A stretch of DNA of 64,000 nt, from NCBI GenBank assembly GCA_019637645.1, contig JAHBVH010000041.1, positions 1 to 64,000 of the forward strand, given 5' to 3'. Below, one piece after another: positions 8,728 through 18,469 of this stretch; position 1 is the stretch's first letter; each line of letters opens with the position of its first letter. Both the position numbers and the translations under genes were made by a program. Origin of the DNA: Caldilineaceae bacterium (GTDB taxonomy: Bacteria; Chloroflexota; Anaerolineae; Caldilineales; Caldilineaceae). A model generated the notes under the pieces. It saw nothing but the letters and a program-made list of their open reading frames with translations, ran no database searches and was not told the origin of the DNA.

Positions 8728-9300
8728 ATGAACTTATTCATGCAACAGCAAGCAATCCCTCCCGACATACCAACGACGGTGGCGGTCGGCTCAACGAATC
8801 CCGTTAAAGTGCAAGCCGTCCGCAACAGTATACAGCGCATTTGGCCGAATGCCGAAGTCAGCGGGGTCGCAGTCGCATCCGGTGTGCGGGAGCAACCCCT
8901 GAGCGATGACGAAGCGATTGACGGCGCGACCAATCGCGCCCGCGCGGCACAGCTTGCGTTAGCCAGCGATCTGGGGATTGGCCTCGAAGGCAATACTCAA
9001 GCGATGGCTCAAGGGATCTTTGTGACCGGGTGGGCCGTGGTGGTCGATCGGCACGGCGTCATTGGCATTGGCAGTGGTGGTCGTTTTCTGTTGCCAGCGG
9101 CCTTGGCCGCGCCATTACAACAAGGCGCGGAATTAGGGCATCTGATGGATGCATGGGTGGGCCAAGTCAACACGAAACAGAAGCAAGGCGCGGTTGGTAT
9201 TATGACCAATGGGCTCATCTCGCGGACCCAAGCCTTGGAGATCGCGGTGATCTTTGCCTTAACCCGTTTTCTCAACCCGGCCTACTATCAACTTCCCTAA
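8728..9300 (+). CDS. YjjX/DUF84-type inosine/xanthosine triphosphatase
   Basis: A protein of about 190 residues of the non-canonical purine NTP phosphatase family (YjjX, DUF84), which removes ITP and XTP from the nucleotide pool. Conserved stretches are VAVGSTNPVKVQAV at the N-terminus (nucleotide-binding loop), VREQPLSDDEAIDGATNRA in the middle and the C-terminal KQGAVGIMTNGLISR. The start is uncertain: ATG 8728 has GGTCAGG directly adjacent, ATG 8740 is slightly downstream, and a TTG at 8707 would extend it. It precedes coaX by 30 bases and is likely in the same transcript. Confidence 0.88.
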   Translation: MNLFMQQQAIPPDIPTTVAVGSTNPVKVQAVRNSIQRIWPNAEVSGVAVASGVREQPLSDDEAIDGATNRARAAQLALASDLGIGLEGNTQAMAQGIFVTGWAVVVDRHGVIGIGSGGRFLLPAALAAPLQQGAELGHLMDAWVGQVNTKQKQGAVGIMTNGLISRTQALEIAVIFALTRFLNPAYYQLP

Positions 9301-9330
9301 TCGCCCCCGTCTACCAAAGGAGTCTGTGCA

Positions 9331-10095
9331 ATGCTACTCTGCCTCGATATCGGCAATACCAATGTGACTATTGGGCTCTATCAGGGGGATCAACTCGGTC
9401 CCCATTGGCGGCTGGCCACCGATCACGACCGTACCCCCGACGAATTTGCCATGCAACTGATCAGCCTCTTGAACTTTGCCAAGCTGGGCATCGACGCCAT
9501 TGACGGTGTTGCCTTGGCCTCGGTTGTGCCGCCCTTAACCGGCAAGTGGGTCGAACTCTGCCGTCTTTATTTACAGTGTGAGCCCCTGGTCGTGGATGCC
9601 AACACCAAAACTGGGGTGCGGATTCGCTATGAAACACCCCAATCGGTGGGCGCGGACCGCATTGTCGATGCCGTCGCGGCCTACCAACTCTATGGCGGGC
9701 CAGCATGTGTGGTTGATTTTGGCACCGCGACGACCTTCGACGCCATTGCTGCCAATGGCGATTACTTGGGGGGAGCCATTGCCCCCGGGATCGGAATTTC
9801 GGCAGACGCCCTCTTCCAACGGGCGGCCAAGTTGCCCAAAGTCGATCTCGTGCGCCCGCCGACTGCCGTTGGCCGCAATACGGTACATGCTATGCAGTCG
9901 GGCTTGCTCTTTGGCTATGTAGGGTTGGTGGAAGGGATGGTCGCACGCTTTCGGGCGGAATTAGGCGCGGAGATGCGGGTCATTGGCACTGGTGGATTGG
10001 CTACCATTATTTCCACAGAGACAACTGTCATCGAACACGTTGCGCCGTGGCTCACCCTGGACGGTCTGCGGATGGTCTATGCCATGAATCAGTAG
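9331..10095 (+). CDS. coaX: Type III pantothenate kinase
   Basis: This 254-residue cytoplasmic enzyme phosphorylates pantothenate in the first step of coenzyme A synthesis. CoaX-type ASKHA motifs are present: CLDIGNTNVTIGLY (phosphate-1 loop with catalytic Asp), SVGADRIVDAVAA, VVDFGTATTFDAI (phosphate-2 loop), and GGAIAPGIGISADALF. Length is typical. AAAGGAG lies about 8 bases before the ATG. A perfect hairpin follows the stop. Confidence 0.95.
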   Translation: MLLCLDIGNTNVTIGLYQGDQLGPHWRLATDHDRTPDEFAMQLISLLNFAKLGIDAIDGVALASVVPPLTGKWVELCRLYLQCEPLVVDANTKTGVRIRYETPQSVGADRIVDAVAAYQLYGGPACVVDFGTATTFDAIAANGDYLGGAIAPGIGISADALFQRAAKLPKVDLVRPPTAVGRNTVHAMQSGLLFGYVGLVEGMVARFRAELGAEMRVIGTGGLATIISTETTVIEHVAPWLTLDGLRMVYAMNQ

Positions 10096-10106
10096 AGGGC
10101 GCAAGC

Positions 10107-10137
10107 GTCCTGTCAGCTTTGGAAAAGCTGACAGGAC
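10107..10137. terminator. Perfect 14-bp hairpin between convergent genes
   Basis: Arms 10107-10120 and 10124-10137 (gtcctgtcagcttt and its complement) with a 3-nt loop. It lies 12 bases after the coaX stop and 23 bases before the antiporter stop, so it can end both transcripts. It belongs to the CTGACAGG palindrome family. Confidence 0.7.
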
Positions 10138-10159
10138 TTGAACTTGCCCGTAACCTTAT

Positions 10160-11458
10160 CTACGCGGCTGTCATTTGTTTATTTTGCTGGCGGACGATAT
10201 AGGTCAAGATCGGTGGCGTCAAGAGGGTGCTGAGAATGACCACAATGATAATCACGCCAAAGAGTTCTGGGGATACAATCCCTAGCCGCTGACCGGTGGC
10301 GGCAAAGATCAAGCCGACCTCGCCGCGTGGCACCATGCCCCAGCCGACAATGGCTTTGTTCACATTGCCAGCGACCAACCCCGCAACGGCCTTCCCCAAG
10401 AAGGCAACCAAAGTAATGCCCAAAGCGACGACCCACAGCCGGGGGTCAGCTAGGGCATCTAGCTGGACACTCATGCCCGTGAGGATAAAGAAAATAGGCA
10501 CCAGTAGATTCCCAATCGGCTCCAGCAGGTCGCGGACATGGCGTTCGGCGTGGTGGTCGATCACATGCTGTAGCCTACCCTGGGCAGCGGGGTCAAAGGC
10601 TGCCATCTCGGCGCGCAGATCCTCCACCACTTCAGGATCTTTGAAGTGGCGAAAGTGAACTGGGTCGAGGACTAGGCCAGCCGCAAAGGCCCCCACAATC
10701 GGGGCCAGGCCCAATTGTCCGGCGAGGTAGGCACAGCCGAGCCCAAAACAGAGGGCGAGGGTCAGCTTCATGCCTTTTCCTGTATGGATGGCTGAGAGCA
10801 AGCGGCCCAAAAAGGGGGCAAGGAGTTGGCCGATAAAAATCGCTCCGGCCAAAAAGCCCACCGCCTTGAGGCTAATGATTCCGACTTCCAACAGGCTAAA
10901 GCTCCCCGCCGTGACAAGGGCTGAGACGACGGCGAGGATGATCAACCCCAAGACATCGTCGATCACCGCCGCACCTAACACAATCTGTGCTTCGGCCGAG
11001 CGCAAGATCTTGAGATCCTGAAAGACACGCGCCGTGATCCCGACCGAGGTCGCGGTGAGGGTTGCGCCAAGGAAGAGGTAGCCATAGAAGGGCAACCCCG
11101 GTAAGAGGAGTGGTCCTACCACATAAGTCCCTAACAGAAAGGGGACAACGACGCCGACACAAGCCACGGCAAAGGCCCGCAGACCCACGCGGCGCATTTC
11201 GCCAATATGCGACTCAAGTCCTACCTGAAAGAGTAAGATAACAACCCCAAGTTCGGCCAAAAATTCAATAATATGATTGTGGGAAATGGGCTCGAAGAAA
11301 CGAATCCCCAAGAGCGACAGATTGCCCAGGACAACCCCGGCCAATAGTTCACCCAAGACCGGTGGCTGGCCCCACCGTTCAATTAACAACGTAACACGGG
11401 CGACAAGCAGAATTACGGCCATCCATAAAAAAATTAACCCAAAGCTTACTTCTTCCAT
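10160..11458 (-). CDS. CPA2-family cation:proton antiporter
   Basis: A 432-residue membrane protein with about 12-13 hydrophobic segments, matching the monovalent cation:proton antiporter-2 family (NapA/KefB-like transporter domain). Telling stretches are GQPPVLGELLAGVVLGN in the second helix, LAELGVVILLFQVGLE, GATLTATSVGITARVFQDL (unwound helix 4 region) and GAAVIDDVLGLIILA with the paired aspartates of the ion site. A TrkA/RCK domain is absent, so it is a transporter-only form. It probably exchanges Na+ or K+ for protons at the cytoplasmic membrane. GAGGCGCT precedes the ATG. Confidence 0.9.
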   Translation of the reverse strand: MEEVSFGLIFLWMAVILLVARVTLLIERWGQPPVLGELLAGVVLGNLSLLGIRFFEPISHNHIIEFLAELGVVILLFQVGLESHIGEMRRVGLRAFAVACVGVVVPFLLGTYVVGPLLLPGLPFYGYLFLGATLTATSVGITARVFQDLKILRSAEAQIVLGAAVIDDVLGLIILAVVSALVTAGSFSLLEVGIISLKAVGFLAGAIFIGQLLAPFLGRLLSAIHTGKGMKLTLALCFGLGCAYLAGQLGLAPIVGAFAAGLVLDPVHFRHFKDPEVVEDLRAEMAAFDPAAQGRLQHVIDHHAERHVRDLLEPIGNLLVPIFFILTGMSVQLDALADPRLWVVALGITLVAFLGKAVAGLVAGNVNKAIVGWGMVPRGEVGLIFAATGQRLGIVSPELFGVIIIVVILSTLLTPPILTYIVRQQNKQMTAA

Positions 11459-11962
11459 AGCGCCTCAATCGTTCTTCCATTTGCTCAACCATGCGATGAG
11501 CGACAAAATGATTTCAGAATTGCGTGTTGTCAGGTATTCGTTACAGAACTCAGTGCAGAAAAGCTTGGCTCGCCGCAGCAACGCGGGTTGGCCCCCAAGG
11601 CTATAGGCAAGACCGCGCCGCCCCGCCTGGGCATAAGCATGAACGGGACAAAAGTTGCTAGATCACAAACTCCCCTCGCTGGCATCTCATTTGCTCAGCA
11701 GAGGGGAGTGGTGGCTCCACTCGCACACGGTATGATTCAATCCTTGGACACTCACCAACAGCAATGGCAAGCCAATCAGCAGTGGATAGGCCGACATCGT
11801 GGTTGCGGTGCTGCTCGTCGCTTGTATTGATGAGCCAATTTTATGACGCGTTAATAAGGCATGCTTGGCAACTAGCGGATTATACGCCGAAAGAAGAGGC
11901 GGTGCAATCTTTTCTGGCTGCAGAAGCTGTAAAGCGGTCTACTCCATTGACCTTGGATAAAG
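11459..11962. other. Gene-poor spacer upstream of the antiporter
   Basis: About 500 bases with only short reading frames whose translations do not resemble proteins (for example plus-strand frames at 11588-11830 and 11764-11988). The promoter of the antiporter should lie here, but no good -35/-10 pair was identified with confidence. Confidence 0.5.
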
Positions 11963-11994
11963 AAACCGTTAGGGTTCATAAACCCTAACGGTTT
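11963..11994 (-). terminator. Intrinsic terminator of purL-purQ
   Basis: A perfect 14-bp stem (11963-11976 with 11981-11994) and a 4-nt loop, 23 bases beyond the purQ stop. On the minus strand it is followed by ctttatcc, a moderate T-rich tail. Confidence 0.75.
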
Positions 11995-12017
11995 GGGGAA
12001 AGAGTAACGCTATTCTC

Positions 12018-12806
12018 CTACAGCGTACGGAGCATAGCCGTAAAGAGTTGGCTGCCTAATTGACCAGTGCCACCTAGCGGATTTTGGAGCGGCAACAAGT
12101 GATCCTCGGGATGGGGCATAAGGCCCACTACATTGCCCTGGGCATTACAAAGACCGGCAATGTCGGCGACCGAGCCGTTGGGGTTGAGCGGATAGCTCAG
12201 GTTGGCTGGTCCCCCCGTGGCATCGACATAACGAAACGCGATCAAGCCATTGGCCTCTAGTGCCTGGACGGTTGCGGCGTCCGCAACCTGTAAATTCCCT
12301 TCGCCATGAGCCACGGGGCAGAAGATCGGCTCTTGGATCGCGCGCAGAAAGGGTGCACGCGCTTGGGGGTTCGCGGCTAGATGCACCCAGCGACATTCAA
12401 AGTGGCCGGATGCATTTTCGGTGAGGGTTACTTGGCGGGGCGTGGCCTGCGCTTCGCCCTTGCGCGGTAAGCTGGCTGCACCAGGGAGTAACCCGGCTTT
12501 GACAAGGGCCTGGAAACCATTGCAGATGCCCAATACCGGCTTGCCACTTTCGACAAAGGCTTGCAACTCCGCCTGAAAAAAGACCTGCATATCCAGTGCC
12601 AGGCGCGCCCCAGCCCCTAGCGCATCGCCATAGGAAAAACCGCCGGGTAGCAAGAGCATCTGGTAGTGTTGAAAGCGCCGTTCACCCTGACGCAGTTGGT
12701 TGATATGAACAATTTCGGGCGTACCACCGGCCAAGGTACAGGCCCGGGCGGCTTCGGCATCGCGATTCGTGCCAGAGGCGTGCAGAATTAAAATCGATGG
12801 TTTCAT
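12018..12806 (-). CDS. purQ: Phosphoribosylformylglycinamidine synthase, glutaminase subunit
   Basis: This 262-residue class I glutamine amidotransferase supplies ammonia to PurL for the fourth step of de novo purine synthesis. The nucleophile cysteine is in [13 protein letters not shown], and the His-Glu pair is in [10 protein letters not shown] near the C-terminus. The N-terminus ([18 protein letters not shown]) and [16 protein letters not shown] are typical of PurQ. It begins 8 bases after the purL stop, so the two are in one operon, ending at the terminator at 11963-11994. Confidence 0.96.
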   Translation of the reverse strand: MKPSILILHASGTNRDAEAARACTLAGGTPEIVHINQLRQGERRFQHYQMLLLPGGFSYGDALGAGARLALDMQVFFQAELQAFVESGKPVLGICNGFQALVKAGLLPGAASLPRKGEAQATPRQVTLTENASGHFECRWVHLAANPQARAPFLRAIQEPIFCPVAHGEGNLQVADAATVQALEANGLIAFRYVDATGGPANLSYPLNPNGSVADIAGLCNAQGNVVGLMPHPEDHLLPLQNPLGGTGQLGSQLFTAMLRTL

Positions 12807-12814
12807 AAGTACTT

Positions 12815-15697
12815 CTATGCCTGCCCCTTCCAGGCGTCTACCAATTGGGTAACGGCCAACGAAACGATGGCTTGACCACTGTGCGTGATCTGGAGCGTCT
12901 GCTCGGCGGTCACTTCCCCTAAGGGGAGCAAGGTAACCCCGGCCATGTGGGCCTCAAAGGCTGCCATGTTCTCTGGTTGCACTTCGACCAACAACCGCCC
13001 GTTGCTCTCGCTAAATAACAAGGTCAGTGGGTCAAGGGTGGGTGAAGCCGCTTGCATGGGATCGAGCGTCACGGTCGCGCCGCGGCGTCCGGCTAGTGCC
13101 ATTTCGGCCAGGGCCAGGGCCAGCCCCCCTTCGCTGAGGTCGTGACAGGCGCGAATCCAGCCTTGTTGAATGGCCTGGTGGAGTAAGCGGTAGCGTACCA
13201 GTGGCTGCGCGGGCATGGTCGGTGCCGTTCCCCCGCTGTTCTCCCAGTGGGTATAGAGCAGCGAGCCACCCAACTCTGCCTGTGTTTCGCCCAAGAGATA
13301 GAGCCGATTGCCCGGGCTTTTCAGGTGTGACGTGACACAGTGGGCCATATCGGGCACAATACCAATGGCCGAGATGAGCAGCGTGCTGGGGATGGGTTTG
13401 CCATTAAATTCGTTATAGAGGCTATCTTTGCCCGAGATAAAGGGGCTACGATAGGCCACGGCAGCATCATAGCAGCCTTGGCAGGTGCGAACGAGCGCGC
13501 CTAAGCGGTCGGGCAGGGTGGGATTGCCCCAGCAGAAGTTATCCAAAATGGCAACTTGGTCGGGGTCTGTGCCCACGGCCACCAAGTTGCGGAACGCTTC
13601 ATCCACGGCACTGACGGCCATGGCATAGGGATCGCGCTTGCCCAACAAGGGATTGATCGCAGCGCTGAGGGCAAAGGCTTTGGCGTGGTGCCACGTTCCC
13701 ATGGGCTTGAGCACCGCCGCATCACTCGGCCCATCCATCTGGGGGCCTGTCAATGGCCGTACCAGCGTTCCCCCGCGCACCTCATGGTCATAGCGCCGAA
13801 TCACCGCTTCTTTGCTGGCAATGCTCGGGTGCGCCAACAACGCCAACAGCGCCTCGCCTGCCTTGTCCTGAGTCGCTAGTCCCCCGTCTCCCGTCGCTAG
13901 TTCCCCGTCTTCTGCCTCCCGATAGACCGCCTGTAACTGCCGCCGGGGCAGGCCATCGTGGAGAAAGTGCATGGGCAGATCCGCCACCACTTGTTGGTTA
14001 TAGCGCACCCGTAGTTGTTGATCTCCCGTAAAGTGGCCCAAGACGCTCACTTCGACATCCCAGCGGTCGGCCAGGGCCTGTAACTGGGGTAAGTGGGTCG
14101 GCGGCACGGCCAAGACCATGCGTTCTTGGGCTTCGGAGAGCCAGATCTCCCACGGTGTGAGCCCTGGGTACTTGAGCTTGACATTGGTTAGCTCAATCTC
14201 TGCGCCCAGCTCTTTGCCCATTTCGCCCACTGCCGAGGAGAAACCACCAGCGCCACAGTCGGTAATCGCGGTATAGAGCCCTTCATCACGCGCCGCTTCG
14301 ATCAGTTCGATCAACCCTTTTTCCGTAATTGGATCGCCGATCTGCACGGCGCTACCGGCGGTTTCGCTGGTGTCATGGGTCAGTTCGGCGGAAGAAAAAG
14401 TTGCGCCGTGGATGCCATCGCGCCCGGTGCGGCCACCCAGTGCTACTACTAGATCACCCGCTTGCGGAGCGGTTGGGTGGCGACCATGGGGCAACAAGCC
14501 GACACAGCCACAGAAGACCAGCGGATTGCCCAAGTAGCCCTCGTCATAGACAATCGCCCCATTCACCGTGGGGAGCCCTAGTTTGTTGCCATAGTCACCA
14601 ATACCAGCTACCACACCATCCGCAATCCGTTGGGGATGCAGGATCCCCGTGGGCAGTTGATCATAGGGATAGTCCTGTGGCCCAAAACAGAGAATATCGG
14701 TGGTGGCAATGGGGCGGGCCGAAACGCCAATAATATCGCGCACTACACCGCCGACGCCGGTATTGGCGCCGCCAAAAGGTTCGAGCGCCGAGGGATGGTT
14801 GTGGGTTTCGACCTTAAAAGCAAGATCATAGTGATCATCAAAGGCGATGATGCCGGCATTGTCCACAAAAGCCGAGCGCAACCACGCCGGGTTGACGGCC
14901 TCGGTCGCCGCCCGAATATATTGTTTGAGCAAGCCATCGACCGGAATCTGCTGCTTGACTTGGCCGTTGGCATCTTGCCAGATGAAATCGATCTGGGCGC
15001 GGAAGGTTTTGTGGACACAATGTTCCGACCAAGTTTGGGCCAATGTCTCCAACTCCACATCGGTGGGCTGGCGTTGGATCTCTTCGTAAAATTCCTGAAT
15101 GGCGCGCATCTCGGCGCGATCTAACGACAGCAGTCGTGCTCGGCTTAGTTTCAGCAGCGCGTCGTCATCAAGACCCGCCAATGGAATCTGTTCGACCCGG
15201 TCGCTGGCCGCGGCCTCTTGACCAAACTGCGGGTTGATCGGCCCCAAGCTATAGTGTTCAACTGTTTCATTGCAGAGCAGCCCACTTGCCACTTTGCGCA
15301 GATCGGCCTCGCTAAGGTCGCCGCGCAGTTCATAACGCTTGGCCGTCGCTACCGCGCCCGCGGGCAGGCCGATTTCGACCATGCCCCGTGCTAATTCGCG
15401 CGCCGGGATATCGGTGACGCCAGGGCGAAAGGCGACTTCGATGCTCGCCTCACCGTGACTAGCGGTCGCGCGAGGGGTCGCGGTAAGATCCCACCATTGG
15501 CCGATTTCAGTGACGGGATCAACAAGCAAGAGGCGGCAGAGCTGTTCAATTTGCGCGGTGGACAACGGCGCCGCTAAAAAATAGACACGAACAGTCTGAC
15601 AATCGGTCAGGCTATGAATGCCCAGGGCTTGTGCATTCGTGAGCACGGAAGGATTACTGAGCGGTTTTTGATTGCGGACTTCAATACGAATGGTCAT
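12815..15697 (-). CDS. purL: Phosphoribosylformylglycinamidine synthase with PurS-like N-terminus
   Basis: A 960-residue enzyme, larger than small-type PurL (about 740) and smaller than the single-chain PurL (about 1300). Residues 1-70 and about 85-150 each look like a PurS unit: they end in [12 protein letters not shown] and [13 protein letters not shown], echoing the PurS ending LLANPVIE. The synthetase body follows, with [35 protein letters not shown] (ATP/substrate loop) and [16 protein letters not shown] 7-residue tandem repeat ([14 protein letters not shown]) lies in a central linker. The N-terminal duplication could replace separate PurS dimers, and no purS gene is nearby. No clear ribosome site precedes the ATG at 15697. 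Confidence 0.95.
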   Translation of the reverse strand: MTIRIEVRNQKPLSNPSVLTNAQALGIHSLTDCQTVRVYFLAAPLSTAQIEQLCRLLLVDPVTEIGQWWDLTATPRATASHGEASIEVAFRPGVTDIPARELARGMVEIGLPAGAVATAKRYELRGDLSEADLRKVASGLLCNETVEHYSLGPINPQFGQEAAASDRVEQIPLAGLDDDALLKLSRARLLSLDRAEMRAIQEFYEEIQRQPTDVELETLAQTWSEHCVHKTFRAQIDFIWQDANGQVKQQIPVDGLLKQYIRAATEAVNPAWLRSAFVDNAGIIAFDDHYDLAFKVETHNHPSALEPFGGANTGVGGVVRDIIGVSARPIATTDILCFGPQDYPYDQLPTGILHPQRIADGVVAGIGDYGNKLGLPTVNGAIVYDEGYLGNPLVFCGCVGLLPHGRHPTAPQAGDLVVALGGRTGRDGIHGATFSSAELTHDTSETAGSAVQIGDPITEKGLIELIEAARDEGLYTAITDCGAGGFSSAVGEMGKELGAEIELTNVKLKYPGLTPWEIWLSEAQERMVLAVPPTHLPQLQALADRWDVEVSVLGHFTGDQQLRVRYNQQVVADLPMHFLHDGLPRRQLQAVYREAEDGELATGDGGLATQDKAGEALLALLAHPSIASKEAVIRRYDHEVRGGTLVRPLTGPQMDGPSDAAVLKPMGTWHHAKAFALSAAINPLLGKRDPYAMAVSAVDEAFRNLVAVGTDPDQVAILDNFCWGNPTLPDRLGALVRTCQGCYDAAVAYRSPFISGKDSLYNEFNGKPIPSTLLISAIGIVPDMAHCVTSHLKSPGNRLYLLGETQAELGGSLLYTHWENSGGTAPTMPAQPLVRYRLLHQAIQQGWIRACHDLSEGGLALALAEMALAGRRGATVTLDPMQAASPTLDPLTLLFSESNGRLLVEVQPENMAAFEAHMAGVTLLPLGEVTAEQTLQITHSGQAIVSLAVTQLVDAWKGQA
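13865..13906. repeat. 21-bp tandem duplication inside purL
   Basis: Bases 13865-13885 and 13886-13906 are near-identical in-frame units encoding G-E-L-A-T-G-D and G-G-L-A-T-Q-D. The words (ctagcgac, gggagacg) resemble intergenic simple repeats such as those at 22761-22822, suggesting insertion into a tolerant linker. Confidence 0.7.
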
Positions 15698-16012
15698 GGT
15701 AGGATTCAGTTCGCCATAGTTTCTCTGACGGTAACGGCAGGGCCGTTCGCCTTTCGTTTTGTTTCTACTGATTTATTCAAAAGTGACGCACTTGGGCCAG
15801 ACCTGACGGGTTTAACAAACCTGACCGGTCTACTCATCGCTAGCCTGCCTGATGATAACACACGGCAAGATGCCTATCAAATTACAGGGGAGAAAGGGCG
15901 CTCGCCAAATGGATTCTATGTCATATTCAGCGAAGAGACATCCTGCTATCGTTAAAGAAACTATTCAAGGCAGCCTCGCTGCAACGCAAGCATCCAGAGA
16001 AAGGGCGTGACA
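15698..16012. other. Divergent control region of purL and the Lon-like gene
   Basis: A 315-bp gap holding a 6-bp hairpin in the purL leader (15734-15748, AACGGC/GCCGTT) and an imperfect CTGACCGGT-type palindrome at 15800-15830. No ZTP, purine or other known riboswitch consensus was recognised on the purL side. Promoters for both genes are expected here but none is convincing. Confidence 0.5.
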
Positions 16013-18469
16013 ATGTCGTCTGTACCCGCCTTACCGGTTGAGGCATTATACCGGCGTACTGATCCAACCTCACTTCAGTTTCAAACCACCGCAGAACTGG
16101 CCGATGTCGGTGAGTATATTGGGCAAGATCGGGCCATCAAGGCGATTGAATTTGGCATTGGGATGAGCCGCCACGGCTACAATATCTTTGTCCTTGGCCC
16201 TTCTGGCACGGGCAAACATGCCCTAGTGCAGCGCTATGTCGAGCGCCAAGCCGCCACCGAAGCGCCCCCCAGCGATTGGTGCTATGTCAACAACTTTGAG
16301 CAGCCCTACCGCCCACGGGTGTTGCGGCTGCCCGCGGGGGTGGGGAAAGAGCTGCAAAAGGATGTACAGCGGTTGGTCGATGAATTGCGTAACGCACTCT
16401 CTTCGGCCTTTGAAAACGAAGAATACCAGACGCGCCGCCAAGCGTTGGAGATGGAACTCCAAGAGCAGCAACAAAAGGGGCTCAACGAGTTGCAGGAGAC
16501 GGCGCGTGAACGCGGCTTGACTTTGCTCCGTACCCCCGGCGGCTTGGCCTTTGCGCCCTATAAAGATGGCAATGTCGTCCCTCCAGAACAATTTGAGCAA
16601 CTGCCCCAAGAAGAACAAGAGCGGCTGAAAACCGAAGTCGAGGTGCTCCAAGAGCGGTTGCAGAAGCTCCTGATCCAAGCGCCGCGGCTCGAGCGCGATC
16701 TGCGGGAACGCCTGCGTCTCCTCAATGAAGAGGTCGCTAGCTTTGTGCTCACCCAACTGATGGATGATTTCTATGAGAAATATGCCGAGCAGGCCGCGGT
16801 GATCGACTTTTTACATGCCTTGCAGAAGGATGTCAGCGAGAATCTCAATAACTTTGTGAGCGGGGAAGAAAAGTCCGGGGAACAGCCGATGGGCGTGTTG
16901 CCCAATGGCGCACCGGCCTCGCCAGTGCGCCAGCGCTATACGGTGAATCTGTTAGTGGATGCCAGCGAATTCACCGGTGCCCCTGTGATCTACGAAAGCA
17001 ACCCTTCCTATCTCAATCTGGTGGGCCGTGTGGAGCAAATGGCGACCATGGGCGCGCTCATCACCGACTTTACCTTGATCAAGCCGGGGGTGCTCCATCG
17101 CGCCAATGGTGGCTATTTAATGGTGGATGCGCTCAAGGTCTTGAATAGCCCCTATGCGTGGGAAGGGCTGAAGCGGGCCCTGCAATTTGGGGAAATTCGG
17201 ATCGAATCCCCTGTCCAAATGATGAGCTTGACCACCACGGTCTCCCTCGAACCGGAGCCGATCCCGCTGGATGTCAAGGTTGTGCTGATCGGTGATCGGC
17301 AGACCTACTATCTACTTGCCCAATATGACCCCGACTTTAACGAACTTTTCAAGGTTGCAGCCGATTTTAACGATGAACTGATTCGCACACCGGAAACTGA
17401 GTTGATGTATGCACAGTTGATCGCGACGGTCATGCGGCGTGAAAAGCTGCGCCCCTTTGATCGCTCAGCCGTGGCCCGGATCATTGAACGGAGCGCTCGC
17501 ATGATGAGTGATGCCGAACGGCTCAGCATGCAGATCCAGGTGGTGGTCGATCTGATGGAAGAGGCGGACTATTGGGCCGAGCAGGCGGGTGCCGCGGTGG
17601 TCAGCGCTGCCCATGTCCAACAAGCATTGGACGGACAAGTCTACCGCACCGACCGCATTCGGGAACGGATGCAAGAGGCGATCCTACGGCAGACGATCCT
17701 GGTTGATACGGAGGGGGCCAAAGTGGGGCAGATCAACGGTCTCTCGGTGGTGCAAATGGGCACCTATCTCTACGGTCAGCCTTCGCGCATTACGGCCAAT
17801 GTCTTTATGGGGCGGGGGGATGTGGTCAACATTGAGCGCGAAGTCGAGATGAGTGGCCCCAGTCATTCCAAAGGCGTCTTGATTTTAGCTAGCCTCTTGC
17901 GGGCGCGCTATGCTACCGACCGACCTTTGGCGCTTTCGGCCAACCTCGTTTTTGAGCAGTCCTATGGTGGCGTCGATGGCGATAGCGCATCGTCAACCGA
18001 GCTTTATGCCCTGCTGTCGGCCATTGCCGATGTGCCGATCAAACAGGCGCTGGCGGTCACAGGGTCGGTCAATCAGCGCGGCCAAGTCCAGGCCATTGGC
18101 GGCGTCAACGAAAAGATCGAAGGCTTCTTTGATCTCTGCAAAGCCCGGGGATTGACTGGTGACCAAGGGGTCTTGATCCCGGTTGCGAATGTGAAGCATC
18201 TCATGTTGCGGCAAGATATTGTCGAGGCGGCGGCGGCCAATCAATTCCACATCTATCCCGTAACGACCATTGATGAAGGGATTGAACTGTTGACAGGCAT
18301 CCCCGCTGGAGAAAAGAATGCCGAAGGGAACTACCCCGAAGGGACCATCAATGCCTTGGTCGCGCAGCGCCTGCAAGCATTTGCCGAACGCCGCGCCGAG
18401 TTAGATGAACCGCGCACGAAAGGTGAGCGGAATGGGGATGCGCGTGGTGAGAAGGAAGCATTGTTATGA
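16013..18469 (+). CDS. Lon-like ATP-dependent protease (AAA plus S16 peptidase)
   Basis: An 818-residue protease of the AAA_32/Lon-like family, distinct from classic Lon because it lacks the Lon substrate-binding domain and has a long coiled segment. Walker A is FVLGPSGTGKH near residue 60; a Gln/Glu-rich coiled coil spans about 130-250. The C-terminal S16 domain has GVDGDSASSTELYALLSAI with the catalytic serine and GGVNEKIEGFFDLC with the catalytic lysine. No membrane helix was seen, so it is likely cytoplasmic, unlike archaeal LonB. ATG 16013 is preferred over GTG 16007 because AGAGAAAGGG is correctly spaced. The stop overlaps the next gene. Confidence 0.92.
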   Translation: MSSVPALPVEALYRRTDPTSLQFQTTAELADVGEYIGQDRAIKAIEFGIGMSRHGYNIFVLGPSGTGKHALVQRYVERQAATEAPPSDWCYVNNFEQPYRPRVLRLPAGVGKELQKDVQRLVDELRNALSSAFENEEYQTRRQALEMELQEQQQKGLNELQETARERGLTLLRTPGGLAFAPYKDGNVVPPEQFEQLPQEEQERLKTEVEVLQERLQKLLIQAPRLERDLRERLRLLNEEVASFVLTQLMDDFYEKYAEQAAVIDFLHALQKDVSENLNNFVSGEEKSGEQPMGVLPNGAPASPVRQRYTVNLLVDASEFTGAPVIYESNPSYLNLVGRVEQMATMGALITDFTLIKPGVLHRANGGYLMVDALKVLNSPYAWEGLKRALQFGEIRIESPVQMMSLTTTVSLEPEPIPLDVKVVLIGDRQTYYLLAQYDPDFNELFKVAADFNDELIRTPETELMYAQLIATVMRREKLRPFDRSAVARIIERSARMMSDAERLSMQIQVVVDLMEEADYWAEQAGAAVVSAAHVQQALDGQVYRTDRIRERMQEAILRQTILVDTEGAKVGQINGLSVVQMGTYLYGQPSRITANVFMGRGDVVNIEREVEMSGPSHSKGVLILASLLRARYATDRPLALSANLVFEQSYGGVDGDSASSTELYALLSAIADVPIKQALAVTGSVNQRGQVQAIGGVNEKIEGFFDLCKARGLTGDQGVLIPVANVKHLMLRQDIVEAAAANQFHIYPVTTIDEGIELLTGIPAGEKNAEGNYPEGTINALVAQRLQAFAERRAELDEPRTKGERNGDARGEKEALL

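Noticed and set aside
11764..11988. Possible small gene upstream of the purQ terminator
   Set aside because: It runs into the terminator hairpin and shows no family pattern.
15614..15955. Plus-strand frame of 113 codons upstream of the Lon-like gene
   Set aside because: It overlaps the start of purL antisense and runs through a palindrome; composition is not protein-like and there is no ribosome site.
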